DNA of 47,895 nucleotides, taken from positions 1 to 47,895 of the forward strand of contig CALVYB010000004.1 in NCBI GenBank assembly GCA_944371955.1. Reading direction: 5' to 3'. A program made the position numbers and the translations under genes. A model generated the notes under the pieces. It saw only the letters and a program-made list of their open reading frames with translations, had not been told where the DNA came from and ran no database searches. Shown here piece by piece: positions 1 through 7,776 of this stretch (position 1 is its first letter; each line of letters starts with the position of its first letter). This DNA is from an uncultured Bacilli bacterium (GTDB taxonomy: Bacteria > Bacillota_I > Bacilli_A > RF39 > UBA660).

Positions 1-102
1 TAGTCCTTGACTAAAACGAGTGAAAGATTAAATTTCAGTTTCAAATCTTTAGGCGCAATTTACTTTTTCATTTCACATAAATATATTGTTTAGTAAATTA
101 GA

Positions 103-131
103 TTTACTTTTATGAATTAATCTGATATAAT
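103..131 (+). promoter_or_regulatory. Probable promoter of the first coiled-coil gene
   Basis: A perfect TATAAT at 126-131 is preceded by TG one base upstream (extended -10). A weak -35 (TTTACT, 103-108) lies 17 bases away. It sits about 38 bases before the ATG at 169, which has an AGGAG ribosome site at 153-157. Nothing recognisable was seen in bases 1-100. Confidence 0.55.
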
Positions 132-168
132 TATGGCATAAAAACTGGATTAGTAGGAGAAATATATT

Positions 169-1242
169 ATGAGAAAAGATGATGGCCTAGTATTAGAAAA
201 TACAAACCTTACTCATGAAAGTATGATAAGATCTGAATGGACTACAATTATTAATGAAATTTTCCCTAAAAAATATTCTTGCTTTTTTGATTTATTTACC
301 GATTTAAAAGAATTAAGTACAATTTTAGCACAGTTAAGTTACATGGATAGTGTTAAGTATAGAAGAATAGAAAATCAACAGGAGGAAGAATTAAATTTAG
401 AAAAAACAAAAAAAATGGCAATATTAGACCAAATGGTCGAACAAATTAGGCAAACTAGAAATTTAGTGAGTCAAGGAAGGGCTACAGATATAAACGGATT
501 AAGTGCAATGCTGCAAAGTTGTTTGGCAGATTTTATGAATACAAAAGAAAATCATGTACATGTTGATTCACAAGTGATTGATATTAATAATTCATTGGCA
601 GACTACCAACAACGATTGCAAGAAACAATTCAAAAATTAGATGCAAATTACAATAGTTGTAATAATTTATATACTAGTTTGATGCAAAATGTTCATGTTG
701 GCAAAAGACAAAAGGAACATTTAAAGTATTTATACTTGTCAGCTCGTAAAGCTAGAGAAAGACATGGTATAACCAATGAAATGCCAGCTTTTGAAGCAAT
801 TTGCTCGATTACTGAAGCTTATGTTGAATGTGTAAAAGCTATTTATTCAAATACTTTGGGATTAGTACAGCAGACAAGAGATTCATATAAAAAGAGAGAG
901 CTGACGACGGATAGTTTTAGTAAAGATTGTAGAAATTTCAATCTAGAATTAATGGAGAATGCCTATGCTGCAATCTATGAAGATTTACCGCGAATGCTAA
1001 CAATTCCAGAAAATGCCGATGAAATCAAAATTTTTTCAGTTTCGACTCTATTAGGATATCGATTGCTGGAAAAATTATTAACAGGAAAGGATATATCCAA
1101 TCAAGACTTAGAAATGTATCAAAGTTTAGAAGGCACTCAAAATTTATCAGCATTACATTCCTATAGATTTGATTTGGGCACTTTAAGGTCATTGATTATT
1201 AAGCGAGATTATAAAATGACTCCTGGTACAAAAAAAGTTTAG
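169..1242 (+). CDS. Unrecognised cytoplasmic coiled-coil protein, 357 aa
   Basis: I do not recognise this protein. It has no signal peptide and no membrane segment, and it reads as almost wholly alpha-helical. A Glu/Gln/Lys-rich stretch at about residues 60-110 and another at about 130-170 look like coiled coils. Cysteines are scattered rather than paired as metal sites. The start at 169 is supported by AGGAG and an upstream extended -10 promoter. It stands alone as a monocistronic plus-strand gene, so it is transcribed against the direction of the replication fork, unlike most of the window. The next 900 bases hold transposon debris, so it may belong to an accessory segment. Function unknown; that it is a real gene is likely from its length and start signals. 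Confidence 0.7.
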   Translation: MRKDDGLVLENTNLTHESMIRSEWTTIINEIFPKKYSCFFDLFTDLKELSTILAQLSYMDSVKYRRIENQQEEELNLEKTKKMAILDQMVEQIRQTRNLVSQGRATDINGLSAMLQSCLADFMNTKENHVHVDSQVIDINNSLADYQQRLQETIQKLDANYNSCNNLYTSLMQNVHVGKRQKEHLKYLYLSARKARERHGITNEMPAFEAICSITEAYVECVKAIYSNTLGLVQQTRDSYKKRELTTDSFSKDCRNFNLELMENAYAAIYEDLPRMLTIPENADEIKIFSVSTLLGYRLLEKLLTGKDISNQDLEMYQSLEGTQNLSALHSYRFDLGTLRSLIIKRDYKMTPGTKKV

Positions 1243-1510
1243 AATTTATTTTAAATTACGGTTAATTATACTAGCTTATTAATTTTTATTTCTGTTGACT
1301 GATTTAAATTATTTACCTTCAATATCTAAAAAATACTTTAGAACCCTACTTTAGAGCAATCATTTATGCTTGGAATTTTAACTATAATTAAGTGTATAAA
1401 TATGTATGTAAAATGCGGTTAACAAAATAAATGGAGTAATCTTCATCATAATAAATTAAAATCTTTTACTCAGGCCATTAGCAAATAGTCAACTGTTTGC
1501 GAAACGCTTT
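1243..1510. other. AT-rich spacer with no gene seen
   Basis: This stretch lies between the coiled-coil gene and the transposase fossil. No open frame with a ribosome site, no tRNA-like structure and no convincing terminator was found. It may contain the decayed end of the insertion sequence whose transposase fossil begins at about 1511, but no terminal inverted repeat could be recognised. Confidence 0.4.
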
Positions 1511-2166
1511 TTAATCGGAGGATTTTAGCCTATAATTTGTAGGTGATAGTCCTTTTAATTTTAATTTAAATCTATCATAATTGTAATAATAAATTGGTCA
1601 GCAAGTACTTTTATCAGATTGTCTAATGTTTTATCATTTTCTTATGGGGCTAAAGCATTTCTGCCTTAAGGATTCCAAAGAAATTTCTCATCATACTATT
1701 ATTCGGGCTATTTTTCTCACAAAATATGCTTTGTTTTATACTATTATTTTTCAGTTTTCTATTACTACACTTAATCTAAATGAAAGATCAATTCGTCAAG
1801 TTCATCTTTCTTATAAAATTCTTTGTTGAGCATGTCATTTGATTATTCTTGCTTTGGTTATTTAGAACTATTCTCAAATACAGTTCCTCTATTATAGCCA
1901 TCTAATATTGAAAACAAATAATATTTTTCTCCACGAAAATTAATTTCTGTTATGTTTATATACCATTTTTTGTTAGTTTTATCCACATTAAAATCTTTTC
2001 CATTTAAATTATCCACAGTTCCTTTATAAGATAAATACTTTCTTTTATCTCTTTTTAATGATTTTAACATTAATTTTAATATTATTCTATAAACTTTTTT
2101 AATTGACATTATAACTTTGTGTAGCGTTACAATTGATGTGACACTATTAGTATAGAAAAAAAGCAA
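1511..2166 (-). pseudogene. Decayed IS3-family (IS150-like) transposase OrfB
   Basis: Three minus-strand pieces in different frames line up, in order, with an IS3-family DDE transposase. At 1858-2166 the piece has YLSYKGT, then KKWYINITEI and SILDGYN, matching the usual W-TDIT region around the first catalytic Asp; here that Asp is Asn. At about 1653-1706 the piece reads NSMMRNFFG, where the family has a catalytic Glu before NFF and this copy has Arg. At 1511-1590 it reads YYYNYDRFKLKLKGLSP and ends shortly after. The frames are broken by shifts and stops. The element is therefore dead by both frame and catalytic-residue loss. The first piece opens only with an arbitrary TTG, so its N terminus is also lost. 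The family call rests on motif recognition. Confidence 0.8.
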
Positions 2167-2222
2167 TAAGTTGTATGAAATATTAATTGAAACAAAAAAT
2201 TATACGAAAGAACTTATTGCTT
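2161..2222. repeat. 12-bp perfect inverted repeat between two transposase fossils
   Basis: AAGCAATAAGTT at 2161-2172 is repeated in inverse at 2211-2222 with a 38-base spacer. It lies exactly between the minus-strand IS3-type fossil and the plus-strand transposase fragment. It could be the remnant of insertion-sequence ends or a decayed terminator; the long spacer makes a strong terminator unlikely. Confidence 0.5.
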
Positions 2223-2363
2223 ATGTCAAGCATATCGCAAATTCAGCGTTATACTCCACATGAATTAAACACAAAATATTATTCTGTTAATTTATATGGA
2301 AAAGGCTATTCCGTATCCTTCGTATGCAGAAGATATAAAATCTCTAAATTTAAGGTAAAATGA
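2223..2363 (+). pseudogene. N-terminal fragment of a second transposase (helix-turn-helix part)
   Basis: A 46-codon frame (ATG 2223, TGA 2363) reads like the helix-turn-helix start of a Firmicutes DDE-type transposase: SISQIQRYTPHELN, then YGKGYSVSFVCRRYKISK. Family members continue for several hundred residues with the integrase core, which is missing here. No good ribosome site precedes it. It faces away from the IS3-type fossil, so two different elements seem to have been inserted and lost at this place. The match is from memory of the family and is less certain than the IS3 call. Confidence 0.55.
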
Positions 2364-2537
2364 CACTTATTATTATTGATAACAATGTCAAGAATATATT
2401 TAATATTCAAATTTTGAAAATCATGTAACTTAGAAAAATATTGAAAAAGAACAATTTTGCCATTCTCTTACATTTTTATCAAAATTATCCTCTTTACTAT
2501 TCGAAAAATCTTTATTTACCAAAAGTTTACTTAAATA

Positions 2538-3836
2538 TCATTCGATATCCTTTTTTATTGTGATTTGTTGTATATAATAATTGTCTATTATTTCTTGCTT
2601 TTGTTCAAGCCAACAATTCTCTTTAATTATTTTTTCTGCAAAATATAACCCGTTTCCCCTACCTTCTCCTTTGGAAGAAACTCCTTTTTTATTTCTATCT
2701 TTCATGTTCTTATGTTTTTTAAAAGTATTGGAAAAAACAAAACTCACTTTATTCTTTAATTCATAAACTTCTATAGAGACTATCTTCTTTCTGCTTTCAG
2801 TGGCTGCTTCAATAGCATTGTCAAAATAAATACCGATTAGCTTGCATAAAACTCGAATATCTTTTTCAGATAGTTTATTTAATAATCCTTTTTCTTCAAT
2901 GCAAACATCCGTGGTCAAATTAACTTTATGCTTTTGGGCTATTGCCGCTTTATAATACATCAAGCCCTTAATTCCGCCTTTTGGAAGGTTCTTAAAATTT
3001 GTAACAGCTTGAGTTTCTATATTAATATTATCCTCTAATATTTCATCTATTTTAGATTTAACTTTTCTTTCTTTGGTTAACCCCCGAAGAACCGCAAGTT
3101 GATTTTTATACTCGTGACGATTTAATTGTTCTTTTTCTATCCAGTCTTCAAAGTTTTGAATATATGAAAATAAAGTATCGTATTCATCACTCAATCTATT
3201 ATACTCATTCCTGCTCCTAACAAATATAAAAGTTATGATTATAAATATTATAAATACTATAATATTTATAATGTACTTTTTATTAAAAAATTCAGCTAGA
3301 CCAATGTTATTCAGAAGATAACTAAAATATATAATAAGAAGAACGAAAAACAACATATTACTTATTAATTTTCTTCTTTGTATGTTATCATAAAAATTAT
3401 GTAACATATTTACAACCTTTGGGTAACTAATAATAGTTATACTTAATATACTAACACAAAAATTAGTTACTACAATTAAAATAGGATCTGTTCTAATTAA
3501 CTTTATAGAGAACTGGGACATAAATAAAGATGATATGATTAAGTCTGATAAAAATAACACAAACATCATTAAACTACAACTTATCAAAGCCTCTTCCTTT
3601 TTTAAATCAAAGATTATCTTATATAATATTACATACAAGAAAAAGACACTTATACTATATAAGCCACTATAATGAATCGGGTATAAAATACAAATAATTA
3701 AAACTTGTAATAGCAACAATAGTCCTTTAGTCGCATTTATCTTTTGGAATTTTAGATTTACTATCCTATTGATTATATAAAAAACACTTATGGTCATCGT
3801 GGCAGTTCCTACTATTCTAGCCAACACCTCTAACAC
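2538..3836 (-). CDS. AgrC-like sensor histidine kinase (GHKL ATPase)
   Basis: A membrane sensor kinase of the peptide-quorum-sensing AgrC type. About six hydrophobic segments fill the first 210 or so residues. A coiled linker follows, then the H-box HEYKNQL with the phospho-accepting His, the N-box YFDNAIEAA and the G-box GRGNGLYFAEK of the GHKL ATPase. The usual partner is the LytTR regulator immediately upstream, which it overlaps. An open frame extends to 3890, but that would overlap the regulator by 74 bases. A GTG at 3836, ten bases after GGGAG, gives a 20-base overlap and starts just before the first membrane segment, so I prefer it. No agrB or agrD gene is visible nearby, so the ligand is unknown. 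Confidence 0.85.
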   Translation of the reverse strand: MLEVLARIVGTATMTISVFYIINRIVNLKFQKINATKGLLLLLQVLIICILYPIHYSGLYSISVFFLYVILYKIIFDLKKEEALISCSLMMFVLFLSDLIISSLFMSQFSIKLIRTDPILIVVTNFCVSILSITIISYPKVVNMLHNFYDNIQRRKLISNMLFFVLLIIYFSYLLNNIGLAEFFNKKYIINIIVFIIFIIITFIFVRSRNEYNRLSDEYDTLFSYIQNFEDWIEKEQLNRHEYKNQLAVLRGLTKERKVKSKIDEILEDNINIETQAVTNFKNLPKGGIKGLMYYKAAIAQKHKVNLTTDVCIEEKGLLNKLSEKDIRVLCKLIGIYFDNAIEAATESRKKIVSIEVYELKNKVSFVFSNTFKKHKNMKDRNKKGVSSKGEGRGNGLYFAEKIIKENCWLEQKQEIIDNYYIQQITIKKDIE

Positions 3837-4548
3837 GATTAAACATCTCCCTTTTTTTACTTCTTGAAATTTCATTGAATTCTTCACCATTTTTTAAAAC
3901 GGCTACATTTTTGCTAAGATTATAGCATTGAACTTGTTCAATATTAATTGCTATTCCTCTATTGCATTTAAAAAATCTTTTATCTAGTTTTTCTAGAACT
4001 TCATTTAATGTCCCTTGAATTAAATAATCTCCATCTTTTGTATGTATTATGCACCTCTTACTATCAATTTCCTTTTCTATAGTTATAATATTTCTATATT
4101 CAAGATTATAAGCTACATTTTTATAGGTATATTTTAATGATTTATACTTATTATCGTAATGTTTTAGACAAATTAATAGTGCATCTTGTAATTTTTTCTC
4201 TGGATGGTCTAACTTATTAATAAAATCTACTAACATCAATCTTTTACCTAATGCTTCATATTTATATTCTGCATACCCAGAAATCATAATAATCATTGAT
4301 ACCCAATCATCATATTCTTCTCTAATTTTTCTAGCAGCATTTATTCCAGATCCTGTATCCGTTTTAATATCTAATAAATAAACCTTAAAACCTTTTATTT
4401 TCTGTATTTCATTATCCCATTTTTTATCATAACGATTAAAAGTATAACATTTATATTCTAAATCATATTTCATCATGAATTTATCTATTTGGTGCTGATA
4501 TTCTTTTAATAGTTCTGGTTCATCTTCGCAAATTATAAAATTTATCAT
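3817..4548 (-). CDS. AgrA-like LytTR-family response regulator
   Basis: A two-component regulator with an N-terminal receiver and a C-terminal LytTR DNA-binding domain. The receiver shows the acidic cluster CEDE near the start, the phospho-acceptor Asp in VYLLDIK, a Ser in MISGYAE in the usual Thr/Ser position and the Lys in FINKLD. The LytTR part (about residues 140-240) has the typical FFKCNRGIAINI segment. The start at 4548 is preceded by GAGGAG seven bases upstream; the longer frame to 4575 lacks a suitable site. It is the first gene of a two-gene operon with the kinase and probably activates targets at LytTR direct repeats, which I could not locate. Confidence 0.88.
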   Translation of the reverse strand: MINFIICEDEPELLKEYQHQIDKFMMKYDLEYKCYTFNRYDKKWDNEIQKIKGFKVYLLDIKTDTGSGINAARKIREEYDDWVSMIIMISGYAEYKYEALGKRLMLVDFINKLDHPEKKLQDALLICLKHYDNKYKSLKYTYKNVAYNLEYRNIITIEKEIDSKRCIIHTKDGDYLIQGTLNEVLEKLDKRFFKCNRGIAINIEQVQCYNLSKNVAVLKNGEEFNEISRSKKREMFNRVRGVG

Positions 4549-4593
4549 ACCAATCTCCTCATAACTAATTTCCATATTTTTCCATCTATTATA

Positions 4594-4621
4594 GAAATAA
4601 AAACTGCTATGCTAGCAGTTT
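4594..4621 (-). terminator. Terminator of the TagO-type gene
   Basis: AAACTGCTA (4601-4609) pairs with the inverse at 4612-4620. On the minus strand the hairpin is followed by TTTTATTT. It stands just beyond the stop codon of the glycosyltransferase gene and separates it from the Agr-like pair. Confidence 0.8.
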
Positions 4622-4624
4622 GTT

Positions 4625-5725
4625 TTAGGATTTTTTCTTTTTATGTTTAAAGGAGGTTATTTTTTCCTCTATTTTTTTCGTTCTGGTAGGTGTTTTATCA
4701 GATATTATTGTAGTATGTAAAACAAACCATAGAACAATAATAAATATGATAATGTATACTATTTTTCCTAAAACAGGATCTTTAATCGTATAAAGAATAG
4801 ATGCCGCTGCAAACAGTAAATTTATACCATAAATAATCAACACTGTTGTTCTTTGAGAAAAGTTCATACCTAATAATTGATGATGTAAGTGTTTTTTGTC
4901 CGCTTGAAACGGAGGTTGCCCTTTTAATAATCTTCTTATGATGGCAAACGATGTATCCAAAATCGGTATTCCTAAAATCATTAGTGGTACAAAGAATGAT
5001 GTTAAAGCTGGACCTTTAAATTCCAATAATGTGATTATAGATATTATAAAGCCCATGAATGTTGCACAGTCTCCTGCGAATATCTTGGCAGGATAAAAAT
5101 TGTGTAATAAAAAACCTAATGTTGATCCTAACATAATAAATGTTAAAATCATAACTAAACTGCCACCGCGGCCTTGGTAAAAACCGATGATACCAATAGT
5201 TAAATAAAATATTGAACAAATACCTCCACTTAATCCATCTGCACCATCTATTAAATTAATAATATTAGTACATGCTACAATAAACAAAATTGTAACCCAA
5301 GGAGCAAGTAGTCCAAAATCTAAAGAAAAGCCGAAGGCTGTAATATTAGCTAAAGTTATTTGACCATAAAATACAATAATACACGCAGCTATTATATGTC
5401 CAATCATTTTTTGATAAGCTCTGATAGGTTTTATATCATCCATAATTCCCGTCAATATAATAATAAAACTGCCAATTAATATAGAATTCATTCGGATACT
5501 TTGTTCACCAAATAGCATATATCCAAATAAAAAACCTAAAAATATTCCTACGCCACCTAACATAGGCGTTTCTTTTTTATGAATATGTCTATGTCCTTCA
5601 TCAGCTCGAGGAACATCAATTGCTCCAACATGTATAGCAATCTTTTTCATAATAGGCATGATTATCGCTGTAAATAGAAAGGTAATCAATACTATTTTAC
5701 TAGCTTCAAGGATTTGTTCTTTCAT
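4625..5725 (-). CDS. tagO: Undecaprenyl-phosphate N-acetylhexosamine-1-phosphate transferase (TagO/WecA type)
   Basis: An integral membrane enzyme that moves a sugar-1-phosphate from a UDP-sugar to undecaprenyl phosphate, the first step of teichoic-acid or other secondary wall polymer synthesis. The sequence has about ten or eleven membrane segments, the early LGGVGIF, the Asp-rich DDIKPI loop, NLIDGADGLSGG, AGDCATFMGF, and the cytoplasmic HHQLLGMNFSQR loop typical of WecA/TagO rather than MraY. The ATG at 5725 is eight bases after AGGAAG; an upstream GTG overlaps the ribosome site. It has its own TATAAT just upstream and a terminator behind. It follows mbl, consistent with wall synthesis along the cell cylinder. 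Substrate choice (GlcNAc or another sugar) is inferred. Confidence 0.88.
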   Translation of the reverse strand: MKEQILEASKIVLITFLFTAIIMPIMKKIAIHVGAIDVPRADEGHRHIHKKETPMLGGVGIFLGFLFGYMLFGEQSIRMNSILIGSFIIILTGIMDDIKPIRAYQKMIGHIIAACIIVFYGQITLANITAFGFSLDFGLLAPWVTILFIVACTNIINLIDGADGLSGGICSIFYLTIGIIGFYQGRGGSLVMILTFIMLGSTLGFLLHNFYPAKIFAGDCATFMGFIISIITLLEFKGPALTSFFVPLMILGIPILDTSFAIIRRLLKGQPPFQADKKHLHHQLLGMNFSQRTTVLIIYGINLLFAAASILYTIKDPVLGKIVYIIIFIIVLWFVLHTTIISDKTPTRTKKIEEKITSFKHKKKKS

Positions 5726-5745
5726 TTTTGTCACTTCCTACTAAA

Positions 5746-5751
5746 ATTATA
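5746..5751 (-). promoter_or_regulatory. -10 box before the TagO-type gene
   Basis: A perfect TATAAT on the minus strand, about 20 bases before the ATG at 5725. The -35 is weak. It follows the mbl terminator, so the gene is probably transcribed separately. Confidence 0.5.
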
Positions 5752-5770
5752 GCAGAATTATTTTTATTAG

Positions 5771-5796
5771 AAAAGAAAAAAACCAATTTTATTGGT
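5771..5796 (-). terminator. Terminator of mbl
   Basis: ACCAAT (5782-5787) pairs with ATTGGT (5791-5796). On the minus strand the short hairpin is followed by TTTTTTCTTTT. It overlaps the stop codon of mbl. Confidence 0.7.
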
Positions 5797-6784
5797 CTTC
5801 TTCTAATAGTGTAATTTTGTTTAATAATGTTCCTGTTCCCTCGGCTACGCAAGTTAGTGGAGACTCAGCAATCAGTATAGGGACTTGCAACTCTTTTTCT
5901 AAAACTTCCGGCAATCCTTTTAGCATTGCTCCTCCTCCAGTTAAGATAATTCCTTTCTCTACTATATCTCCTGACAATTCTGGTGGAGTTTGCTCTAAAA
6001 CATTTGTGGTTGCTTTTATAATCTTTTTGATACTCTCCTCTAAAGCTAATTTTGTTTCATCTTGTGTTATTTCAATTGTATCTGGTAATCCTGTAATTAA
6101 ATTTCTGCCTCTTACTTCTAATTTTTCTTTTTTATTGGCATCAAATATATTAGAAAAATTTATTTTGATATCTTCGGCAGTTCTTTCTCCAATTAGCAGT
6201 TTGTATTTTTCTTTTATGTACTTTATAATATCTTGGTCAAATACATTCCCTGCAATACGGACAGAAGCAGACGATACAATATCATTTAAAGATAAAATTG
6301 CGATATCTGTTGTTCCGCCACCTATATCTATTACCATATTAGCTGTTGGTTTTGAAATATCCATACCAGCCCCTATAGCCGCGACCTTTGGTTCTTCTTC
6401 AATATAAACCTTTCTTGCTCCAGTTCTCTCTGCAGCTTCTTTAATAGCATTTTTTTCTACTGGAGTAATGTTGGTAGGACAACATATCAAAATTCTTGGT
6501 CTAGAAAAAAGTTTTTTTGCTTTTATTTTCTTTATAAATGTATTTAGCATAATCTCGGTTATTTCAAAATCAGCAATAACACCATCCTTCATAGGTTTTA
6601 TTGCCTTTACCTTTCCAGGTGTCCTACCTAGCATTTCATTTGCTTCAGTTCCTACAGCAATCACATTTTTAGAGTCTGTATCTATAGCAACTATACTTGG
6701 TTCGTTTAATACTATTCCTTGTCCTTTAACATATATTAAAACGTTGGCTGTTCCTAAATCTATTCCTATATCTTTTGTCCACAT
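5789..6784 (-). CDS. mbl: MreB/Mbl rod-shape actin homologue
   Basis: A bacterial actin that polymerises under the membrane and guides side-wall synthesis. It opens with DIGIDLGTANVLIYVKG, the phosphate-1 loop of MreB proteins, and has NMVIDIGGGTTDIA (phosphate 2) and ILTGGGAMLKGL (adenosine loop). Length (331 aa) is typical. The start at 6784 has GGAAG eight bases upstream; an earlier in-frame ATG at 6808 has none. Placement directly after a SpoIIQ-like gene recalls the Bacillus spoIIQ-spoIIID-mbl order, so I choose Mbl over MreB, but sequence alone does not settle which paralogue it is. Confidence 0.9.
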   Translation of the reverse strand: MWTKDIGIDLGTANVLIYVKGQGIVLNEPSIVAIDTDSKNVIAVGTEANEMLGRTPGKVKAIKPMKDGVIADFEITEIMLNTFIKKIKAKKLFSRPRILICCPTNITPVEKNAIKEAAERTGARKVYIEEEPKVAAIGAGMDISKPTANMVIDIGGGTTDIAILSLNDIVSSASVRIAGNVFDQDIIKYIKEKYKLLIGERTAEDIKINFSNIFDANKKEKLEVRGRNLITGLPDTIEITQDETKLALEESIKKIIKATTNVLEQTPPELSGDIVEKGIILTGGGAMLKGLPEVLEKELQVPILIAESPLTCVAEGTGTLLNKITLLEEDQ

Positions 6785-6882
6785 ATATGTCACTTCCTTT
6801 TCTATCATTAATATTTTATCATAAAACCTTAATTTTATAATATAATATATTCATATTTTTTTTTATTTATGAAAAAAAGAGT

Positions 6883-7527
6883 CTATTGCTCTTTTTCTTC
6901 AGAAGTTTGTAATTCCTTGTTTAGATATATCGTTGGATCTACCACTTTCCCATTGATATACAATTCAAAATGCAAGTGATTCCCCATATCTTTATCCAAT
7001 TCGTTAGTTCCGCTTTTTCCTATTACTTGCCCTTGATTTATCACATCACCCTTTTTTACATTTACTTCCGATAGGCTTTGATAAATGCTTACATATCCAT
7101 TGTCATGCTTAATTTCTACTACTTTCCCTAATGTTTCATCTTCTTTTACATCAGTAACACTACCATCTAATACCGCTACAACCTCAAAAGTTTCTTCTCT
7201 TACGAAGTCTGTTCCTGAGTTTTGCATATATGTATTATCATGATATATAATTGACTTTTCTTGTGTGGCTGAGTCGCCTTTGTAATCATAATAATTTTTT
7301 CCTATCTTAATATCTGTGTCTTTATATGGGTTAATCATTATAGTACTTTCTTTTATTACTGGCTCTTCTTCTTCAAGCACTGTATTTGTTACATAGCTCG
7401 TTAATTCGTCAGATGGTTTATTTTTATTTAAGTTAACTCTTAGCATAGCGGTTGCAAACATTACCCCAATAATTCCTACAATCATTAATGTTGGCAAGAC
7501 ATATGGTTTTAATTTTCTTCTTCTCAT
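6883..7527 (-). CDS. spoIIQ: SpoIIQ-like M23-family protein with degenerate zinc site
   Basis: In spore formers SpoIIQ is a forespore membrane protein that docks with SpoIIIAH across the intermembrane space during engulfment. Here residues 10-30 form one membrane segment. YYDYKGD and a TYMQNSGTDF segment match the Bacillus SpoIIQ pattern, and the M23/LytM fold ends with NHLHFELY. The first zinc-binding His of active LytM enzymes is replaced by Asn in QNSGTDF, as I recall for the Bacillus SpoIIQ, so a structural rather than hydrolytic role is likely. The ATG at 7527 is six bases after AGGTGA; a GTG at 7536 falls inside that site. The neighbour mbl supports the name. Whether the organism actually sporulates cannot be told here. 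Confidence 0.82.
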   Translation of the reverse strand: MRRRKLKPYVLPTLMIVGIIGVMFATAMLRVNLNKNKPSDELTSYVTNTVLEEEEPVIKESTIMINPYKDTDIKIGKNYYDYKGDSATQEKSIIYHDNTYMQNSGTDFVREETFEVVAVLDGSVTDVKEDETLGKVVEIKHDNGYVSIYQSLSEVNVKKGDVINQGQVIGKSGTNELDKDMGNHLHFELYINGKVVDPTIYLNKELQTSEEKEQ

Positions 7528-7552
7528 TTTTTTCACCTCATTATAAGTTTTG

Positions 7553-7609
7553 ACAAAAAAAAAGGATTTATACTTCTTTTAAAATATTTTTGAAGAAATA
7601 AATAAATCC
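7553..7609 (-). terminator. Terminator of the rpiB-DUF1146 unit
   Basis: GGATTTAT (7564-7571) pairs with ATAAATCC (7602-7609), with inner CTTCTT/GAAGAA pairing. On the minus strand a run of nine T follows. The stem overlaps the 3' end of the DUF1146 gene. Confidence 0.7.
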
Positions 7610-7776
7610 ATTAAAAAATTAGTAACTAAATAAATTAGTGATATTCCTAATAAAAAATAAAATATTCTTGCTTGTATTTCTCGGTTCTTTTTAAAAATAC
7701 GATTAATATTCACAGCTTCCATAGACCAAATAACTACTATTGTTACAAATGCATATAATAATAATTTACCTAACAT
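7579..7776 (-). CDS. DUF1146 (YwzB-like) small membrane protein
   Basis: A 65-residue protein with two membrane segments (about 5-22 and 38-60) joined by a basic loop. The loop NINRIFKKNREIQARI followed by a YFLLGISLIYLVTNF helix is the pattern of the DUF1146/YwzB family, whose function is not known. Its first codons overlap the end of rpiB by seven bases, so the two are translationally coupled. In Bacillus, ywzB lies near murAA and spoIIQ, and here the SpoIIQ-like gene is the next one downstream, which supports the assignment. Confidence 0.8.
   Translation of the reverse strand: MLGKLLLYAFVTIVVIWSMEAVNINRIFKKNREIQARIFYFLLGISLIYLVTNFLMDLFISSKIF

Noticed and set aside
1626-1829. 67-codon plus-strand open frame rich in hydrophobic residues
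   Set aside because: It overlies the minus-strand IS3-type fossil in antisense and has no ribosome site, so it is a shadow.
2400-2500. Possible tiny agrD-like peptide gene behind the kinase
   Set aside because: An 18-codon minus-strand frame starts with ATG but has no ribosome site, and no Cys-containing ring or acidic tail is present.
5817-6407. 196-codon open frame antisense to mbl
   Set aside because: mbl is a clear actin homologue on the other strand; the antisense frame has no ribosome site or family pattern.
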